Shown here: piece after piece, positions 37,489 through 46,921 of the stretch
How positions within the stretch are numbered: position 1 is the first letter of the stretch
Layout of the letters: each line of letters starts with the position of its first letter
Source: Saprospiraceae bacterium
Lineage (GTDB): Bacteria > Bacteroidota > Bacteroidia > Chitinophagales > Saprospiraceae
Assembly (NCBI GenBank): GCA_017985675.1
Contig: JAGNXB010000005.1
Coordinates: 12,346 to 76,345 of the forward strand
DNA length: 64,000 nucleotides
Direction of reading: 5' to 3'
Made by a program: the position numbers and the translations under genes
The notes under the pieces: model-generated
Database searches by the model: none
The model's input: the letters and a program-made list of their open reading frames with translations, nothing else
Told to the model about the DNA's origin: nothing

Positions 37489-40400
37489 ATGTCCAAATCA
37501 TTATATCGCGAATTCCGTCAACTGAGTTTACCGGATATCGATAAGGAAATACTGGCCTTTTGGGCGGAGGATCAAACCTTTGAAAAGAGCGTCAATCAAC
37601 GGGATCCGGCCAGGTCCTTTGTATTTTATGAGGGGCCGCCAAGTGCCAATGGCAAACCGGGTATCCATCATGTTATGGCCCGGACGGTTAAAGACCTTTT
37701 TTGTCGGTACTATACCCTGAAAGGATTTCGCGTCGAACGCAAAGGGGGCTGGGATACACATGGACTACCTGTGGAACTACAGGTCGAAAAGGAACTTGGG
37801 ATCACCAAGGAAGACATCGGCAAGTCAATCTCCGTAGCTGAGTACAATCAGGCATGCCGTTCTACGGTGTTGCGGTATAAAGATCTCTGGGATGATATTA
37901 CCCGCCAGATGGGTTATTGGGTGGATTTGGACAAACCCTATATCACCTTTGAAAACGATTATATCGAATCGTGCTGGAATCTTCTTCAAAAGCTGTATAA
38001 AAAACATACACCCTCTGGTCAGTCCTATCTATATAAAGGATTTACTATCCAACCTTACAGCCCCGCCGCAGGTACTGGACTTAGCTCCCATGAACTCAAT
38101 TTGCCGGGCTGTTACAAGGAGGTAACCGATCAAACGGTGATTGCCATGTTTACGGTGGTTCGGAATGATCGATCGTCATTTTTGTTTGATGACGGAGAAT
38201 CCGAAGATGTACGGATTTTAGCATGGACAACGACACCCTGGACACTGCCGGGCAATGTAGCCTTGACGCTCGGACCAAAAATTTCGTACACCAAGGTGCG
38301 AACCGTGAGCCCTTATACCGGCTTGCCTGTGAGCCTGGTTCTTGCTACAGATCGCATTAGTGCATACTTTGATCCGGCTGGACTGGACCAGCCTATAGAT
38401 ACGTTTGTGACCGGATCAAAAATCCTGCCCTATTCCATCATTGGTTCCTGGTCGGGACAGGAACTCGCGGGTATCCGTTATGAACAGCTTTTGCCTTACG
38501 TGAGCAGTCCGGAATTGCGCGACCGCGGGTTTAAGGTAATCACCGCTGATTTTGTAACAACCGAAGACGGTACGGGTGTGGTCCATACAGCGCCTTATTT
38601 TGGGGCCGATGACTTCCGGGCGACACAGGCAAACAATATTCCATTTATAGGTATCCCGGATGAACGGGGGATAATCCAGCCATTGGTAGACCGACAAGGT
38701 CGTTTTGTGGCCGAAGTCACTGATTTTGCGGGCATGTATGTCAAGCCGGAATATTACCCGGATGAGGTGCGGAATGAAAAGGATTTTAAATCCACCGACC
38801 TGCTGATTACGCTAAAACTCAAGGAAGAGAACAAGGCGTTTAAAATCGAAAAATACAAACACAACTATCCACATTGTTGGCGGACTGATAAGCCTGTACT
38901 TTATTATCCCCTCGATTCCTGGTTTATCCGGGCGTCGGCGGCGAAGGAACGGATGGCGGAACTAAACCGGACTATCAACTGGAAGCCTGCTCATACTGGT
39001 ACCGGACGTTTTGGATCCTGGCTGGAAAATCTGCAGGATTGGAATCTTTCACGGTCCCGGTATTGGGGCATCCCGCTTCCTATTTGGCGCACCGAAGACG
39101 GGGAGCAGGAAAAATGTATCGGATCCATTGCCGAACTTCATAACGAGATAGACCGCGCAAACAAGGCCTTAGGGTTAAAACAAAGTTATCCGCCTGATTT
39201 ACATCGTCCTTACATTGATGCGGTAATCCTCGTGAGTGATACGGGCCTGCAAATGCGCCGCGAACTGGATCTCATTGACGTGTGGTTTGACTCCGGATCC
39301 ATGCCCTATGCACAATGGCATTATCCCTTCGAAAATGAGGAAAAGTTCAAGTTGAATTTTCCGGCAGATTTTATAGCCGAAGGTGTGGACCAGACCCGGG
39401 GATGGTTTTACACGCTTCATGCCATTGCGACGATGTGTTTTGATAGTGTAGCGTATAAAAATGTCGTATCCAATGGCCTGGTCCTGGACAAGGAGGGCAA
39501 TAAAATGTCGAAGTCCAAGGGCAATGTTGTCGATCCATTTATTACGATAGCCAACTATGGTGCTGATGCGACGCGCTGGTATCTGATGGCCAATGCAGAC
39601 CCCTGGGAGAATCTGAAATTTGATGAGGCCGGGCTGCTGGAAGTGCGCAATAAATACTTCGGAACGCTTTTTAATACGTATAACTTTTTTGCATTGTATG
39701 CCAACCTGGACCGGTTTGCCATGGATGAACATGCGGTCATCCCGCATGCGGACAGGCCCGAACTGGATCGTTGGATCATTTCAAAGTTATACAGTCTGGT
39801 TAAGGAAGTTCGCGGTCATTTTGATGACTACGAACCGACCAAAGCACTGCGGGCTCTGGAGAATTTTGTAGACAGGAATCTGAGCAACTGGTATGTGCGT
39901 TTGGCCCGGCGTCGTTTCTGGCGCGGGGAATTAAATGAAGACAAACTCGCGGCATACCAAACCTTGTACGAATGCCTCATGGTTGTAGCACAGTTATCTG
40001 CTCCTGCAGCGCCGTTTTTTAGTGACTGGTTGTTCCGTAATCTTTCCGCACCCATACGACACAAAGCGGACCTTGCCGGAGCTTCATCCGGGTTTGACAG
40101 TGTGCATCTTACGGATTTGGTCCGAGAAGATGCCGATGAGATCGATACAGAATTGGAGACAAGGATGGAATATGCACAGCGGATCTGTTCGCTTGCTTTG
40201 AGCATCCGGAAGCGTGAAAAATTGCGTGTACGCCTGCCATTGGAACGTCTGCTCATCCCTGTGTTGAACGAAGCTTTTATTCATCAGGTAGAAGGGGTCA
40301 AAGACCTTATCCTCTCGGAGATTAATGTCAAGGCGCTGGAGTATGTCACGGATGATTCCGGTTTGCTGAATAAACAGTCGAAGGCCAATTTTAAGACGTT

Positions 40401-40890
40401 AGGTGGCCGCCTGGGCAAGGATATGAAAGAGGTGGCTTTGCAGATTGCATCATTTACCAATCAGCAGATCACCGAATTGGAAAAGACGGGCAGTGCAACG
40501 ATATCTATAGACGGGACTGATTATCCCCTTACACCTGAAGACCTGATCGTAACTACAGAGGACTTGCCCGGTTGGAAAACAGCTTCCGAGGAAGGGCTGA
40601 CGGTCGCACTGGATGTGAATTTGACGCCAGCTTTGATAGCAGAAGGTATTGCCCGGGATCTGGTCAATCGGATCCAAAACCTGCGGAAAGATGCCGGATT
40701 TCAGGTCACCGACCGGATTAATATCGCTGTGGAGGATCAGGAAACCATCCGACAAGCAGTAGTGGACTACGGCGACTACATCTGTGCGGAGACGCTGGCA
40801 GATCGACTCGATCTCAAAACCGGTGTGCATGGCACCATAGTGGAATTGCATGAAGAACTCACGGTAGTCCTCGATGTGACCCTTGCTTAG
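37489..40890 (+). CDS. ileS: Isoleucyl-tRNA synthetase
   Basis: Codes for 1133 aa, the long form usual in Bacteroidota. It charges tRNA-Ile in the cytoplasm. The class I signature appears as GPPSANGKPGIHHVMAR (GIHH in place of HIGH) near residue 50, and the KMSKS loop as GNKMSKSKGNVVDP near residue 670. The CP1 editing domain has TWTTTPWTLPGN-type sequence (AWTTTPWTLPGN) and GTGVVHTAP. The C-terminal anticodon-binding domain is complete. Convergent with the acyltransferase gene, with only 5 nt between stop codons. Nothing unusual besides the GIHH variant, which I believe is common in this clade. Confidence 0.97.
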   Translation: MSKSLYREFRQLSLPDIDKEILAFWAEDQTFEKSVNQRDPARSFVFYEGPPSANGKPGIHHVMARTVKDLFCRYYTLKGFRVERKGGWDTHGLPVELQVEKELGITKEDIGKSISVAEYNQACRSTVLRYKDLWDDITRQMGYWVDLDKPYITFENDYIESCWNLLQKLYKKHTPSGQSYLYKGFTIQPYSPAAGTGLSSHELNLPGCYKEVTDQTVIAMFTVVRNDRSSFLFDDGESEDVRILAWTTTPWTLPGNVALTLGPKISYTKVRTVSPYTGLPVSLVLATDRISAYFDPAGLDQPIDTFVTGSKILPYSIIGSWSGQELAGIRYEQLLPYVSSPELRDRGFKVITADFVTTEDGTGVVHTAPYFGADDFRATQANNIPFIGIPDERGIIQPLVDRQGRFVAEVTDFAGMYVKPEYYPDEVRNEKDFKSTDLLITLKLKEENKAFKIEKYKHNYPHCWRTDKPVLYYPLDSWFIRASAAKERMAELNRTINWKPAHTGTGRFGSWLENLQDWNLSRSRYWGIPLPIWRTEDGEQEKCIGSIAELHNEIDRANKALGLKQSYPPDLHRPYIDAVILVSDTGLQMRRELDLIDVWFDSGSMPYAQWHYPFENEEKFKLNFPADFIAEGVDQTRGWFYTLHAIATMCFDSVAYKNVVSNGLVLDKEGNKMSKSKGNVVDPFITIANYGADATRWYLMANADPWENLKFDEAGLLEVRNKYFGTLFNTYNFFALYANLDRFAMDEHAVIPHADRPELDRWIISKLYSLVKEVRGHFDDYEPTKALRALENFVDRNLSNWYVRLARRRFWRGELNEDKLAAYQTLYECLMVVAQLSAPAAPFFSDWLFRNLSAPIRHKADLAGASSGFDSVHLTDLVREDADEIDTELETRMEYAQRICSLALSIRKREKLRVRLPLERLLIPVLNEAFIHQVEGVKDLILSEINVKALEYVTDDSGLLNKQSKANFKTLGGRLGKDMKEVALQIASFTNQQITELEKTGSATISIDGTDYPLTPEDLIVTTEDLPGWKTASEEGLTVALDVNLTPALIAEGIARDLVNRIQNLRKDAGFQVTDRINIAVEDQETIRQAVVDYGDYICAETLADRLDLKTGVHGTIVELHEELTVVLDVTLA

Positions 40891-40895
40891 GGTCC

Positions 40896-41801
40896 TTAGG
40901 AATTGGCGGACAGATTGATTGGGGGATGGATGGGCACATCCTGTGGACGTTTGCGTTTCCATCGACGATGACTCCATAGCCAAAATTCTGGTCGGGCAAT
41001 GATATCTGCCTCTAGCAGCCGGGTGTGACGGGCGGTGATATTACCTGGCGATGTTTGGGCAGACTGGGACTCCATCAGCTCAAAGTGGACTTCATAATAA
41101 CCGCGTCGGGGCTTGGAGATCCGTGTATAAAACACCGGACAATCGTAGGTGGTGGCATATTTTTCGGCCCCAAAAAAAACAGGCGTTTCCTGATTTAGAA
41201 ACCAGGTCCAATAAGCTTTACGTTCATTGGACGGGGCTTGATCTGTAGCGAACAAATACGCCGCCGACCGGTCTGTCACTTCACGAAATGCGGCATCGAC
41301 TATTTTTCGGGAAACAAGCACCATCCCAAACTGACCTCTGGATTCCAACATCTTGCTATCCATGAATTTGTCCTTCAACGGGCTGTAAATACCCATGACC
41401 CGGAGTTTGGTCTGCAGGCTCAATGCCTGGGCGCCCAGCTCCCAGTTGCCATAATGACCGGAGGCTACAACCAATTTGATATTGGTTTTTTCATAAGGCA
41501 GAAATACTTCAGGGTTAACCACACGGGCATGAGCCAGTAATTCCTTTGAAGAAATGGAGAATAATTTTATCGTCTCCAATAGCAGATCCATAAAATGATG
41601 AAAAAAAGCTTGCTCGATCTGCAGACATTCTTTTTTACTTTTTTCCGGAAAGGCGTTGCGGATGTTCTTTCGCACTACCTTTTTGCGAAATCCCACTAAT
41701 TTATACACCATTAAATAGAGGAAATCTGACAGCATATAAAGTGCTGAAAAAGGCAGAAGTGAAACCGGCTTAAGGATGAGGTAATAAAAGAAACGACTCA
41801 T
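40896..41801 (-). CDS. LpxL/HtrB-like lipid A acyltransferase
   Basis: Codes for 301 aa. The N-terminus is hydrophobic (FFYYLILKPVSLLPFSALYM) and should anchor it in the inner membrane. The catalytic HX4(D/E) motif is visible as ASGHYGNWELG (His116, Glu121). The family transfers a secondary acyl chain to Kdo-lipid A or related lipids. It is the last gene of the long leftward run and follows rfbD by 30 nt, in line with an envelope-lipid role. Bacteroidota lack the standard late-acyl set of enterobacteria, so the acyl donor and acceptor are not assignable. Confidence 0.9.
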   Translation of the reverse strand: MSRFFYYLILKPVSLLPFSALYMLSDFLYLMVYKLVGFRKKVVRKNIRNAFPEKSKKECLQIEQAFFHHFMDLLLETIKLFSISSKELLAHARVVNPEVFLPYEKTNIKLVVASGHYGNWELGAQALSLQTKLRVMGIYSPLKDKFMDSKMLESRGQFGMVLVSRKIVDAAFREVTDRSAAYLFATDQAPSNERKAYWTWFLNQETPVFFGAEKYATTYDCPVFYTRISKPRRGYYEVHFELMESQSAQTSPGNITARHTRLLEADIIARPEFWLWSHRRWKRKRPQDVPIHPPINLSANS

Positions 41802-41831
41802 AAAATACAGGGTTGCCGTCGTGAAATAGGA

Positions 41832-42719
41832 TTAGAGGTTGCCTTCTGATTGAATATCCCTAATACATCGTTCCAGTGATGACTGCCAATGCGGAATCCT
41901 AAGGCCAAAGGTCGATTTGATTTTTTGTTTGTCCATTACGCTAAAGACAGGTCGGTGGGCCGGGGTGGGATATTCGGCGGTGCGAATCGGTTTGACCTGA
42001 CAATTGAGTTCACTCAATCGCATGATAGAAACGGCAAAATCATACCAGCTACAGACGCCTTCATTTGAATAATTGAAGATTCCCTTCAGTAGTTTTCGGC
42101 GCGACGGATCGGCTTGTTGTTGCTCCATGATGTGTACGATCGCTTCAGCGAGATCAGTCGATAAGGTAGGCGAGCCGATCTGATCGTAAACAATTCCAAG
42201 TTCCTGCTTTTCCCGACCAAGGCGTAACATCGTTCGCAAAAAGTTGTGTCTTACCGGGCCATAAAGCCATGATGTGCGGATTATTACCGTTTCTTCATGC
42301 ATCAACAGGGCTTCTTCTTCACCGGCGCGTTTACTTCGTGCATAGACACTCATTGGCCGGACCGCATCATCTTCCTGGTATGGTTCGTTTTTTCCATTAT
42401 CGTACACATAATCTGTAGAGAGATGCACAAATTGGGCATTTACTGTATTACATGCAGCAGCTAAATAGCTGACCGCATCCCTGTTGAGCGCAAAGACGGC
42501 ATCCACATCCTGTTCGGCTTGATCCACCGCTGTGTAGGCTGCGCCATTAATGACCACATCCGGCTGAAGAAAACGGACATATTGCATGACCATATCCTCA
42601 TCGGTGAGATCCAGGTCTTCGCGATCCAAAAAATGCCATTCCAGATCATGTCCAGGCCTGGCCGCCTTGGCTAGTGCTTGTCCGATCTGTCCACCTGCTC
42701 CTGTTACAAGTATTCGCAT
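41832..42719 (-). CDS. rfbD: dTDP-4-dehydrorhamnose reductase
   Basis: Codes for 295 aa of the short-chain (extended) dehydrogenase type. It reduces dTDP-4-keto-L-rhamnose to dTDP-L-rhamnose with NAD(P)H. The Rossmann motif GAGGQIGQAL is at residues 7-16, LSTDYVYDNG follows near residue 100, and the catalytic YxxxK is YARSK. It starts 3 nt after rfbC, so the last two steps of rhamnose synthesis are together. rfbA and rfbB are not in this window, so the first two steps must be encoded elsewhere. Confidence 0.95.
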   Translation of the reverse strand: MRILVTGAGGQIGQALAKAARPGHDLEWHFLDREDLDLTDEDMVMQYVRFLQPDVVINGAAYTAVDQAEQDVDAVFALNRDAVSYLAAACNTVNAQFVHLSTDYVYDNGKNEPYQEDDAVRPMSVYARSKRAGEEEALLMHEETVIIRTSWLYGPVRHNFLRTMLRLGREKQELGIVYDQIGSPTLSTDLAEAIVHIMEQQQADPSRRKLLKGIFNYSNEGVCSWYDFAVSIMRLSELNCQVKPIRTAEYPTPAHRPVFSVMDKQKIKSTFGLRIPHWQSSLERCIRDIQSEGNL

Positions 42720-42722
42720 GAT

Positions 42723-43274
42723 TTATGAATTAAATGGCCGGTGATGACCAAAAAAAGGCAGCTCATGATCCTTGGGGGATATAATTCGATCGACAGGAGG
42801 GACACACCAATTGATGGGTAGAGCCGGATCTTCCGGGTGAATGCCGCCTTCACTTGCCTTGTTGTAAAACTGATCGCATTTATAAAAAAATACAGCCTGG
42901 CTGCTCAATACTGAATAGCCATGGGCAAATCCTTTTGGCACGTAAAGCTGGCGTTTGTTGTCTTCGGAAAGTAAGAGGGAATAGACTTCCCCATAGGTCG
43001 GCGAACCGATACGAAGATCAACCACCACATCCAGGACTTCGCCCTGAAGGACGCGTACTAATTTGGCCTGGGCATGCTCGCCACATTGGTAATGCAAGCC
43101 ACGCACGACACCAAATTGGGAAAGGGCTTGATTATCCTGGACAAATTCTCCATTAATTCCCGCATCAGCAAACACGTGTTTGTTATAACTTTCCGTAAAA
43201 TAACCCCGCTCATCAGCAAAGATGGCTGGTTCGAAAATCAGTAAGCCTTCTATGGGTGTTGGAAGGAACGGCAT
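42723..43274 (-). CDS. rfbC: dTDP-4-dehydrorhamnose 3,5-epimerase
   Basis: Codes for 183 aa of the cupin-fold RmlC family. It epimerises C3 and C5 of dTDP-4-keto-6-deoxyglucose. Visible marks: PAIFADERGYFTESYNKHVF at the N-terminus, VVRGLHYQ with the catalytic histidine, GEVLDVVVDLR and YVPKGFAHGY. It follows der by 3 nt and precedes rfbD by 3 nt, so all three are almost surely co-transcribed. Placement of rhamnose genes directly behind a ribosome GTPase is a feature of this operon rather than of the pathway. Confidence 0.95.
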   Translation of the reverse strand: MPFLPTPIEGLLIFEPAIFADERGYFTESYNKHVFADAGINGEFVQDNQALSQFGVVRGLHYQCGEHAQAKLVRVLQGEVLDVVVDLRIGSPTYGEVYSLLLSEDNKRQLYVPKGFAHGYSVLSSQAVFFYKCDQFYNKASEGGIHPEDPALPINWCVPPVDRIISPKDHELPFFGHHRPFNS

Positions 43275-43277
43275 AGT

Positions 43278-44582
43278 TTATTTTTGACGGAACATCAGCG
43301 CCATGGGTGCGCCCGTGAATTGAAAATGCTCGCGGAGTTTGTTTTCCAGAAACAAACGATAAGCCTCCTTGATTTCCTTGGGATGATTGGCAAAAAAGAC
43401 AAAGGCCGGATAGGCCAGTGGTAATTGTGTGACGTATTTAATTTTAATATAATTCCCCCGATAGGCAGGTGCTGGATTGCGCTCAATGATCTCCAGCATG
43501 GTATCATTGAGTTCGGACGTTTTAATGCGGCGCTGCCTGTTTTCATTTACCTCAAGCGCCAATTCCATCGCTTTGAAAATCCTCGTTTTATCCATCGCCG
43601 ACATAAATAAGACGGGCACATCGCTAAATGGAGAAATCTTCAATTTGATTTCTTTCTCCATATCTCTGGCGGTGTTCGTTTCCTTTTCGACCAGGTCCCA
43701 TTTGTTGATCAGCAGGACAATCCCCTTATGTCTTCGTTGAGCCAGACGAAAAATAGCCATATCCTGCGCTTCGACGCCCGTTTGCGCATCAATGAGCAGC
43801 ATGCATACATCACATTCTTCCAGGGCCTTCAGGGTGCGCATCACCGAATAAAATTCCAGATTTTCATGGACACGTGCTTTTCGGCGCAGCCCGGCAGTGT
43901 CTACCAGAATGAAGTCTTTTCCAAATTTAGTATAACGGGTATGGATCGCATCGCGGGTCGTCCCGGCTATGTCCGTCACGATGTTGCGATCCTCATCCAT
44001 CAGGGCATTGATGAAGGAAGATTTGCCCACATTAGGCTGGCCGACCACTGCAAAGCGGGGCAACGCGGTTGGGTCTTCCTCGGGTTCATCCGGCAGCTTG
44101 GCTACCACCTCATCAAGGACTTCGCCTGTACCACTGCCTGTGATCGAAGACAGGAAAAAGGTGTTATCAAAACCTAGTGCCCAAAACTCATTGGCCAGCA
44201 TGAGCCGCTCGTGATTGTCGACTTTATTCACGAGAAGAAAGACCGGTTTTTTTGATTTGCGCAACACCTGGGCCATTTCGGCATCCAGATCTGTAATGCC
44301 GGTAGTCACATCTGCCATAAACAGAATGATCTCTGCTTCCTGCACGGCGATGTGTACCTGCGCGCGAATGGCTTTCTCAAAGGGGTCTTCGGAATGTTCG
44401 ACAAATCCGCCGGTATCCACCACGAGAAATGTTTTACCATTCCAGATGCATGTACCGTATTGACGGTCACGTGTCACACCACTGACATCATCAATGATTG
44501 CTTGTCTCTCTCCGATGAGCCGGTTAAAAAGGGTCGACTTCCCCACATTAGGTCTACCGACTATGGCAATTACTTTTCCCAA
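43278..44582 (-). CDS. der: Ribosome-associated GTPase Der (EngA)
   Basis: Codes for 434 aa from a TTG at 44582-44580. Der has two GTPase domains and a KH-like tail and is needed for 50S ribosome maturation. G1 motifs are GRPNVGKST and GQPNVGKSS, and NKVD and NKWD are the G4 motifs. The open frame runs on upstream to 44720, but the family starts just before KVIAIVGRPN. No ATG is available there, and a TACCTTTG promoter element at 44607-44600 sits only 18-25 nt before this TTG. The TTG start is therefore preferred, with the alternative of a longer N-terminus less likely. Confidence 0.93.
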   Translation of the reverse strand: MGKVIAIVGRPNVGKSTLFNRLIGERQAIIDDVSGVTRDRQYGTCIWNGKTFLVVDTGGFVEHSEDPFEKAIRAQVHIAVQEAEIILFMADVTTGITDLDAEMAQVLRKSKKPVFLLVNKVDNHERLMLANEFWALGFDNTFFLSSITGSGTGEVLDEVVAKLPDEPEEDPTALPRFAVVGQPNVGKSSFINALMDEDRNIVTDIAGTTRDAIHTRYTKFGKDFILVDTAGLRRKARVHENLEFYSVMRTLKALEECDVCMLLIDAQTGVEAQDMAIFRLAQRRHKGIVLLINKWDLVEKETNTARDMEKEIKLKISPFSDVPVLFMSAMDKTRIFKAMELALEVNENRQRRIKTSELNDTMLEIIERNPAPAYRGNYIKIKYVTQLPLAYPAFVFFANHPKEIKEAYRLFLENKLREHFQFTGAPMALMFRQK

Positions 44583-44599
44583 ACTGGCTCTATTTTCCG

Positions 44600-44607
44600 C
44601 AAAGGTA
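44600..44607 (-). promoter_or_regulatory. -7 promoter element before der
   Basis: The minus strand reads TACCTTTG, an exact TAnnTTTG match, in the 44-bp gap between the TPR gene and der. A clear -33 TTG is missing. It would give der a second, internal promoter and an almost leaderless transcript. Confidence 0.45.
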
Positions 44608-44626
44608 CATAAAAGAGGCTGAGGGC

Positions 44627-46138
44627 TTAGTCTCTGAGTTGTCGGATCCCTGCTTTTGCTTTTTGATGCAATCCACTTCTGTAAATAGCAGGCTTTTCTG
44701 CAAGGCACCGATCGTACCAAAGTCGGGCATTTTGGGGCTTCCCGAGATCACTATACATCATCCCTAACTGCAAGGCACTGGCGCAGGCAAAATGAAGTTT
44801 ACCACCATTTCCTTTACGCCATGCCTGCGTATAATAGTGGATGGCAGGATCGGTTTCACCCAATTCCGCCAGCACCCGGCCAAAGCGATAGGCGTGTTCC
44901 AATTGGAGTCGACTTTCCTTGAGGGTCTCCGGCTGTATGGCCGCCAATATTGTTTTTGCTCTGGCTGCATTATGGCCATCCGAAGCCAGCCGGGCTCTCA
45001 AAAGGGCAGGGTGGGGTTCATGTTTTTCTAGTGCTTCGTGACGCGCCTGCTGGTCCCCTTCCAGCGGGCTTTTGGGGGCCTTCAGCGACCGCGCTATATA
45101 ATTGTGGTAAGTGGTGTGGTCATCCTCCAGGAGGGCGCACCAGCCCAGCTTTTGCCATGTTTCAGCCTGATATGAAGGGCCTTGCCATTTTAGGAGAAAT
45201 AGCTGGAATGCCGATCGTGCGCCTGGTATATCCAAATGATTGAGACGATACTTACCTAACATATAATTGAGATAGGGGAAATCGGTCTGTCCGGCACCCG
45301 GTTTATGTTTTTCCAGGGCGCGGATGGCTTTGGTCTGCATACCATTTTCAGAAGCCGTATAAGCGAATAAAAAAAGTATAAAGGGATGATTTGGCTCTGC
45401 GCGTTGTAGTGTTATAGCAATTTGATGGGCTATATCCGGCTTGCGATATTGGTGGGCATAAGTCAAGGCGAGGAAAAAGCCTGCATCCTGTGCCAGGAAA
45501 TGGTTACTCGCCTGCATCGAATCATATACATCGCTCAGCGCTTTGGCACCATCATTTCCAGCTTCCAGGCCTGTGACCAGCTCTGCAGCCCATTGGTACT
45601 GGTTGGGAACCGTCCCAATTAAAGCTTCGATAACGTGACGGTCCTTTTGGAGCGGTTGGAAATGGGGGAAGTCTGCCGCGCCCTTGCGAAGTTGCTTCAA
45701 TCCGGATCGAAATGATCGTGTAGCCAGGATGAGTTCATTGCGTTTATACGCAGCAATGCCAATCATCATGTACATTTCGCCCAAACAATAGGCGCGCCAT
45801 GGATTGGATTCGGCAACCTGGCTGATTGTCCCCAAATGCAACTCCGATCGTTTAATAAACTGATTATAACGGATTGGGTCTTCCGTGAGCATATAAAAAA
45901 GAAAATCCTGCAAATGACGGATATAGGCGCCTATCTGATTGTGCGGGTCGGCAAGCTGTAGTTTTTGTAGGCTGGTGGAGGCCAATGCCGATTGCAATCC
46001 CGTCACCTGGTGGTACACAGCCTGTGCTTCCTGAGAGAACTGAAGGGTAGGTGCCTGTGCCACACCCGTTTCTACCGTACAAAAAAGAAAAAGCCCTGAC
46101 ACAAGGAGGGTCAGGGCTTTTTTCAGGCGGTTTGCCAT
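44627..46138 (-). CDS. Exported TPR protein
   Basis: Codes for 503 aa from the ATG at 46138; a TTG two codons upstream is also in frame. The N-terminus is a signal peptide (KKALTLLVSGLFLFCT, cleavage near GVAQA), so it is periplasmic or surface-bound. The rest is helical with TPR-like units, e.g. ALASTSLQKLQ, GEMYMMIGIAAYKRNELILA, MLGKYRLNHLDIPGARSAFQ and ASALQLGMMYSDLGKPQNAR. No enzymatic motif is seen. It lies 6 nt after the zinc-ribbon gene. A perfect terminator-like hairpin lies inside its signal-peptide codons (46088-46122), which may limit read-through from upstream genes. Confidence 0.85.
   Translation of the reverse strand: MANRLKKALTLLVSGLFLFCTVETGVAQAPTLQFSQEAQAVYHQVTGLQSALASTSLQKLQLADPHNQIGAYIRHLQDFLFYMLTEDPIRYNQFIKRSELHLGTISQVAESNPWRAYCLGEMYMMIGIAAYKRNELILATRSFRSGLKQLRKGAADFPHFQPLQKDRHVIEALIGTVPNQYQWAAELVTGLEAGNDGAKALSDVYDSMQASNHFLAQDAGFFLALTYAHQYRKPDIAHQIAITLQRAEPNHPFILFLFAYTASENGMQTKAIRALEKHKPGAGQTDFPYLNYMLGKYRLNHLDIPGARSAFQLFLLKWQGPSYQAETWQKLGWCALLEDDHTTYHNYIARSLKAPKSPLEGDQQARHEALEKHEPHPALLRARLASDGHNAARAKTILAAIQPETLKESRLQLEHAYRFGRVLAELGETDPAIHYYTQAWRKGNGGKLHFACASALQLGMMYSDLGKPQNARLWYDRCLAEKPAIYRSGLHQKAKAGIRQLRD
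46088..46122 (-). terminator. Terminator-like hairpin inside the TPR gene's signal peptide
   Basis: A 13-bp perfect stem (AAAAAGCCCTGAC at 46088-46100, GTCAGGGCTTTTT at 46110-46122) with a 9-nt loop. On the minus strand it is followed by a T-rich stretch, as in an intrinsic terminator. It falls in codons about 6-17 of the TPR gene and 23-57 nt after the zinc-ribbon stop, so it may act as an attenuator. The strong coding constraint (KALTLLVSGLF) could also produce it by chance. Confidence 0.6.
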
Positions 46139-46144
46139 GAACAA

Positions 46145-46918
46145 TCAGGCTTCTGATGTTTCCAGCATTTCCGGCGCTACGATTTGAATGATCGAATCGT
46201 CAACCAGAATGCGGCCACAGTGCTCGCAGGCAATTAATTTTTTGTGCAGACCAATTTCCAGTTGCATTTGTGGTGGAATATAGTTGAAACAACCACCACA
46301 TGAACTACGCTTGATCGGCACAACAGCCATATGGTTGCGATAGGAAACACGAATTTTGTCGTATGCTTTCAGGAGACGCTCGTCAATCCGGCTGCGTTCT
46401 GCATCCGATTTTTTACGCAGTTCCTTTTCCTCTTTTTCCGTTTTTGCGATGATGCCGTCCAGTTCTTCTTTTTTGACCTGAAGGTCTTTATCCCGAACAG
46501 CTATACGCTCATTGGTGCCGGCAAGGGTCTCTTTTTTAGCATCAACACCGATGCGCAACTCACGAATTTTCTTTTCAGAGAGCTGAATTTCTAGGCTTTG
46601 AATGTCCAGCTCCTTGGTCAAAGCCTCAAATTCGCGATTGTTTTTAACATTGTCCATCTGCTTTTTGTACTTTTCAATCAGCAGTTCGGACTCTTTAATG
46701 TTGGCTGTATGACGGCTCACCTCGGCTTCAATCTCCTGGATTTGAAGATCCAGCTTGCTTGCGCGGGTGTTCAATCCTACGATCTCATCCTCAAGATCGT
46801 TGACCTCCATAGGCAATTCACCTTTGAGTACTTCAATCTCATCCAGCTCGGAATCAATGATTTGTAACTTAAAAAGTTGCTGAAGGCGGTCAGCTACCGT
46901 AAGTTCTTTGTTAGCCAT
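46145..46918 (-). CDS. Coiled-coil protein with C4 zinc ribbon
   Basis: Codes for 257 aa. Residues about 10-190 form a long charged coiled coil (KYKKQMDNVKNNREFEALTK is the conserved core, typical of the family). The C-terminus has a zinc ribbon with CGGCFNYIPPQ and CEHCGRILVDD, i.e. two CxxC knuckles. This matches the widespread zf-RING_7/YacP-neighbour type family (PF02591-like), proposed to bind nucleic acid or act in RNA metabolism, with no firm function. It follows the nif3-like gene by 3 nt, an arrangement frequent in many phyla and useful for the family call. Confidence 0.9.
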   Translation of the reverse strand: MANKELTVADRLQQLFKLQIIDSELDEIEVLKGELPMEVNDLEDEIVGLNTRASKLDLQIQEIEAEVSRHTANIKESELLIEKYKKQMDNVKNNREFEALTKELDIQSLEIQLSEKKIRELRIGVDAKKETLAGTNERIAVRDKDLQVKKEELDGIIAKTEKEEKELRKKSDAERSRIDERLLKAYDKIRVSYRNHMAVVPIKRSSCGGCFNYIPPQMQLEIGLHKKLIACEHCGRILVDDSIIQIVAPEMLETSEA

Positions 46919-46921
46919 ATC

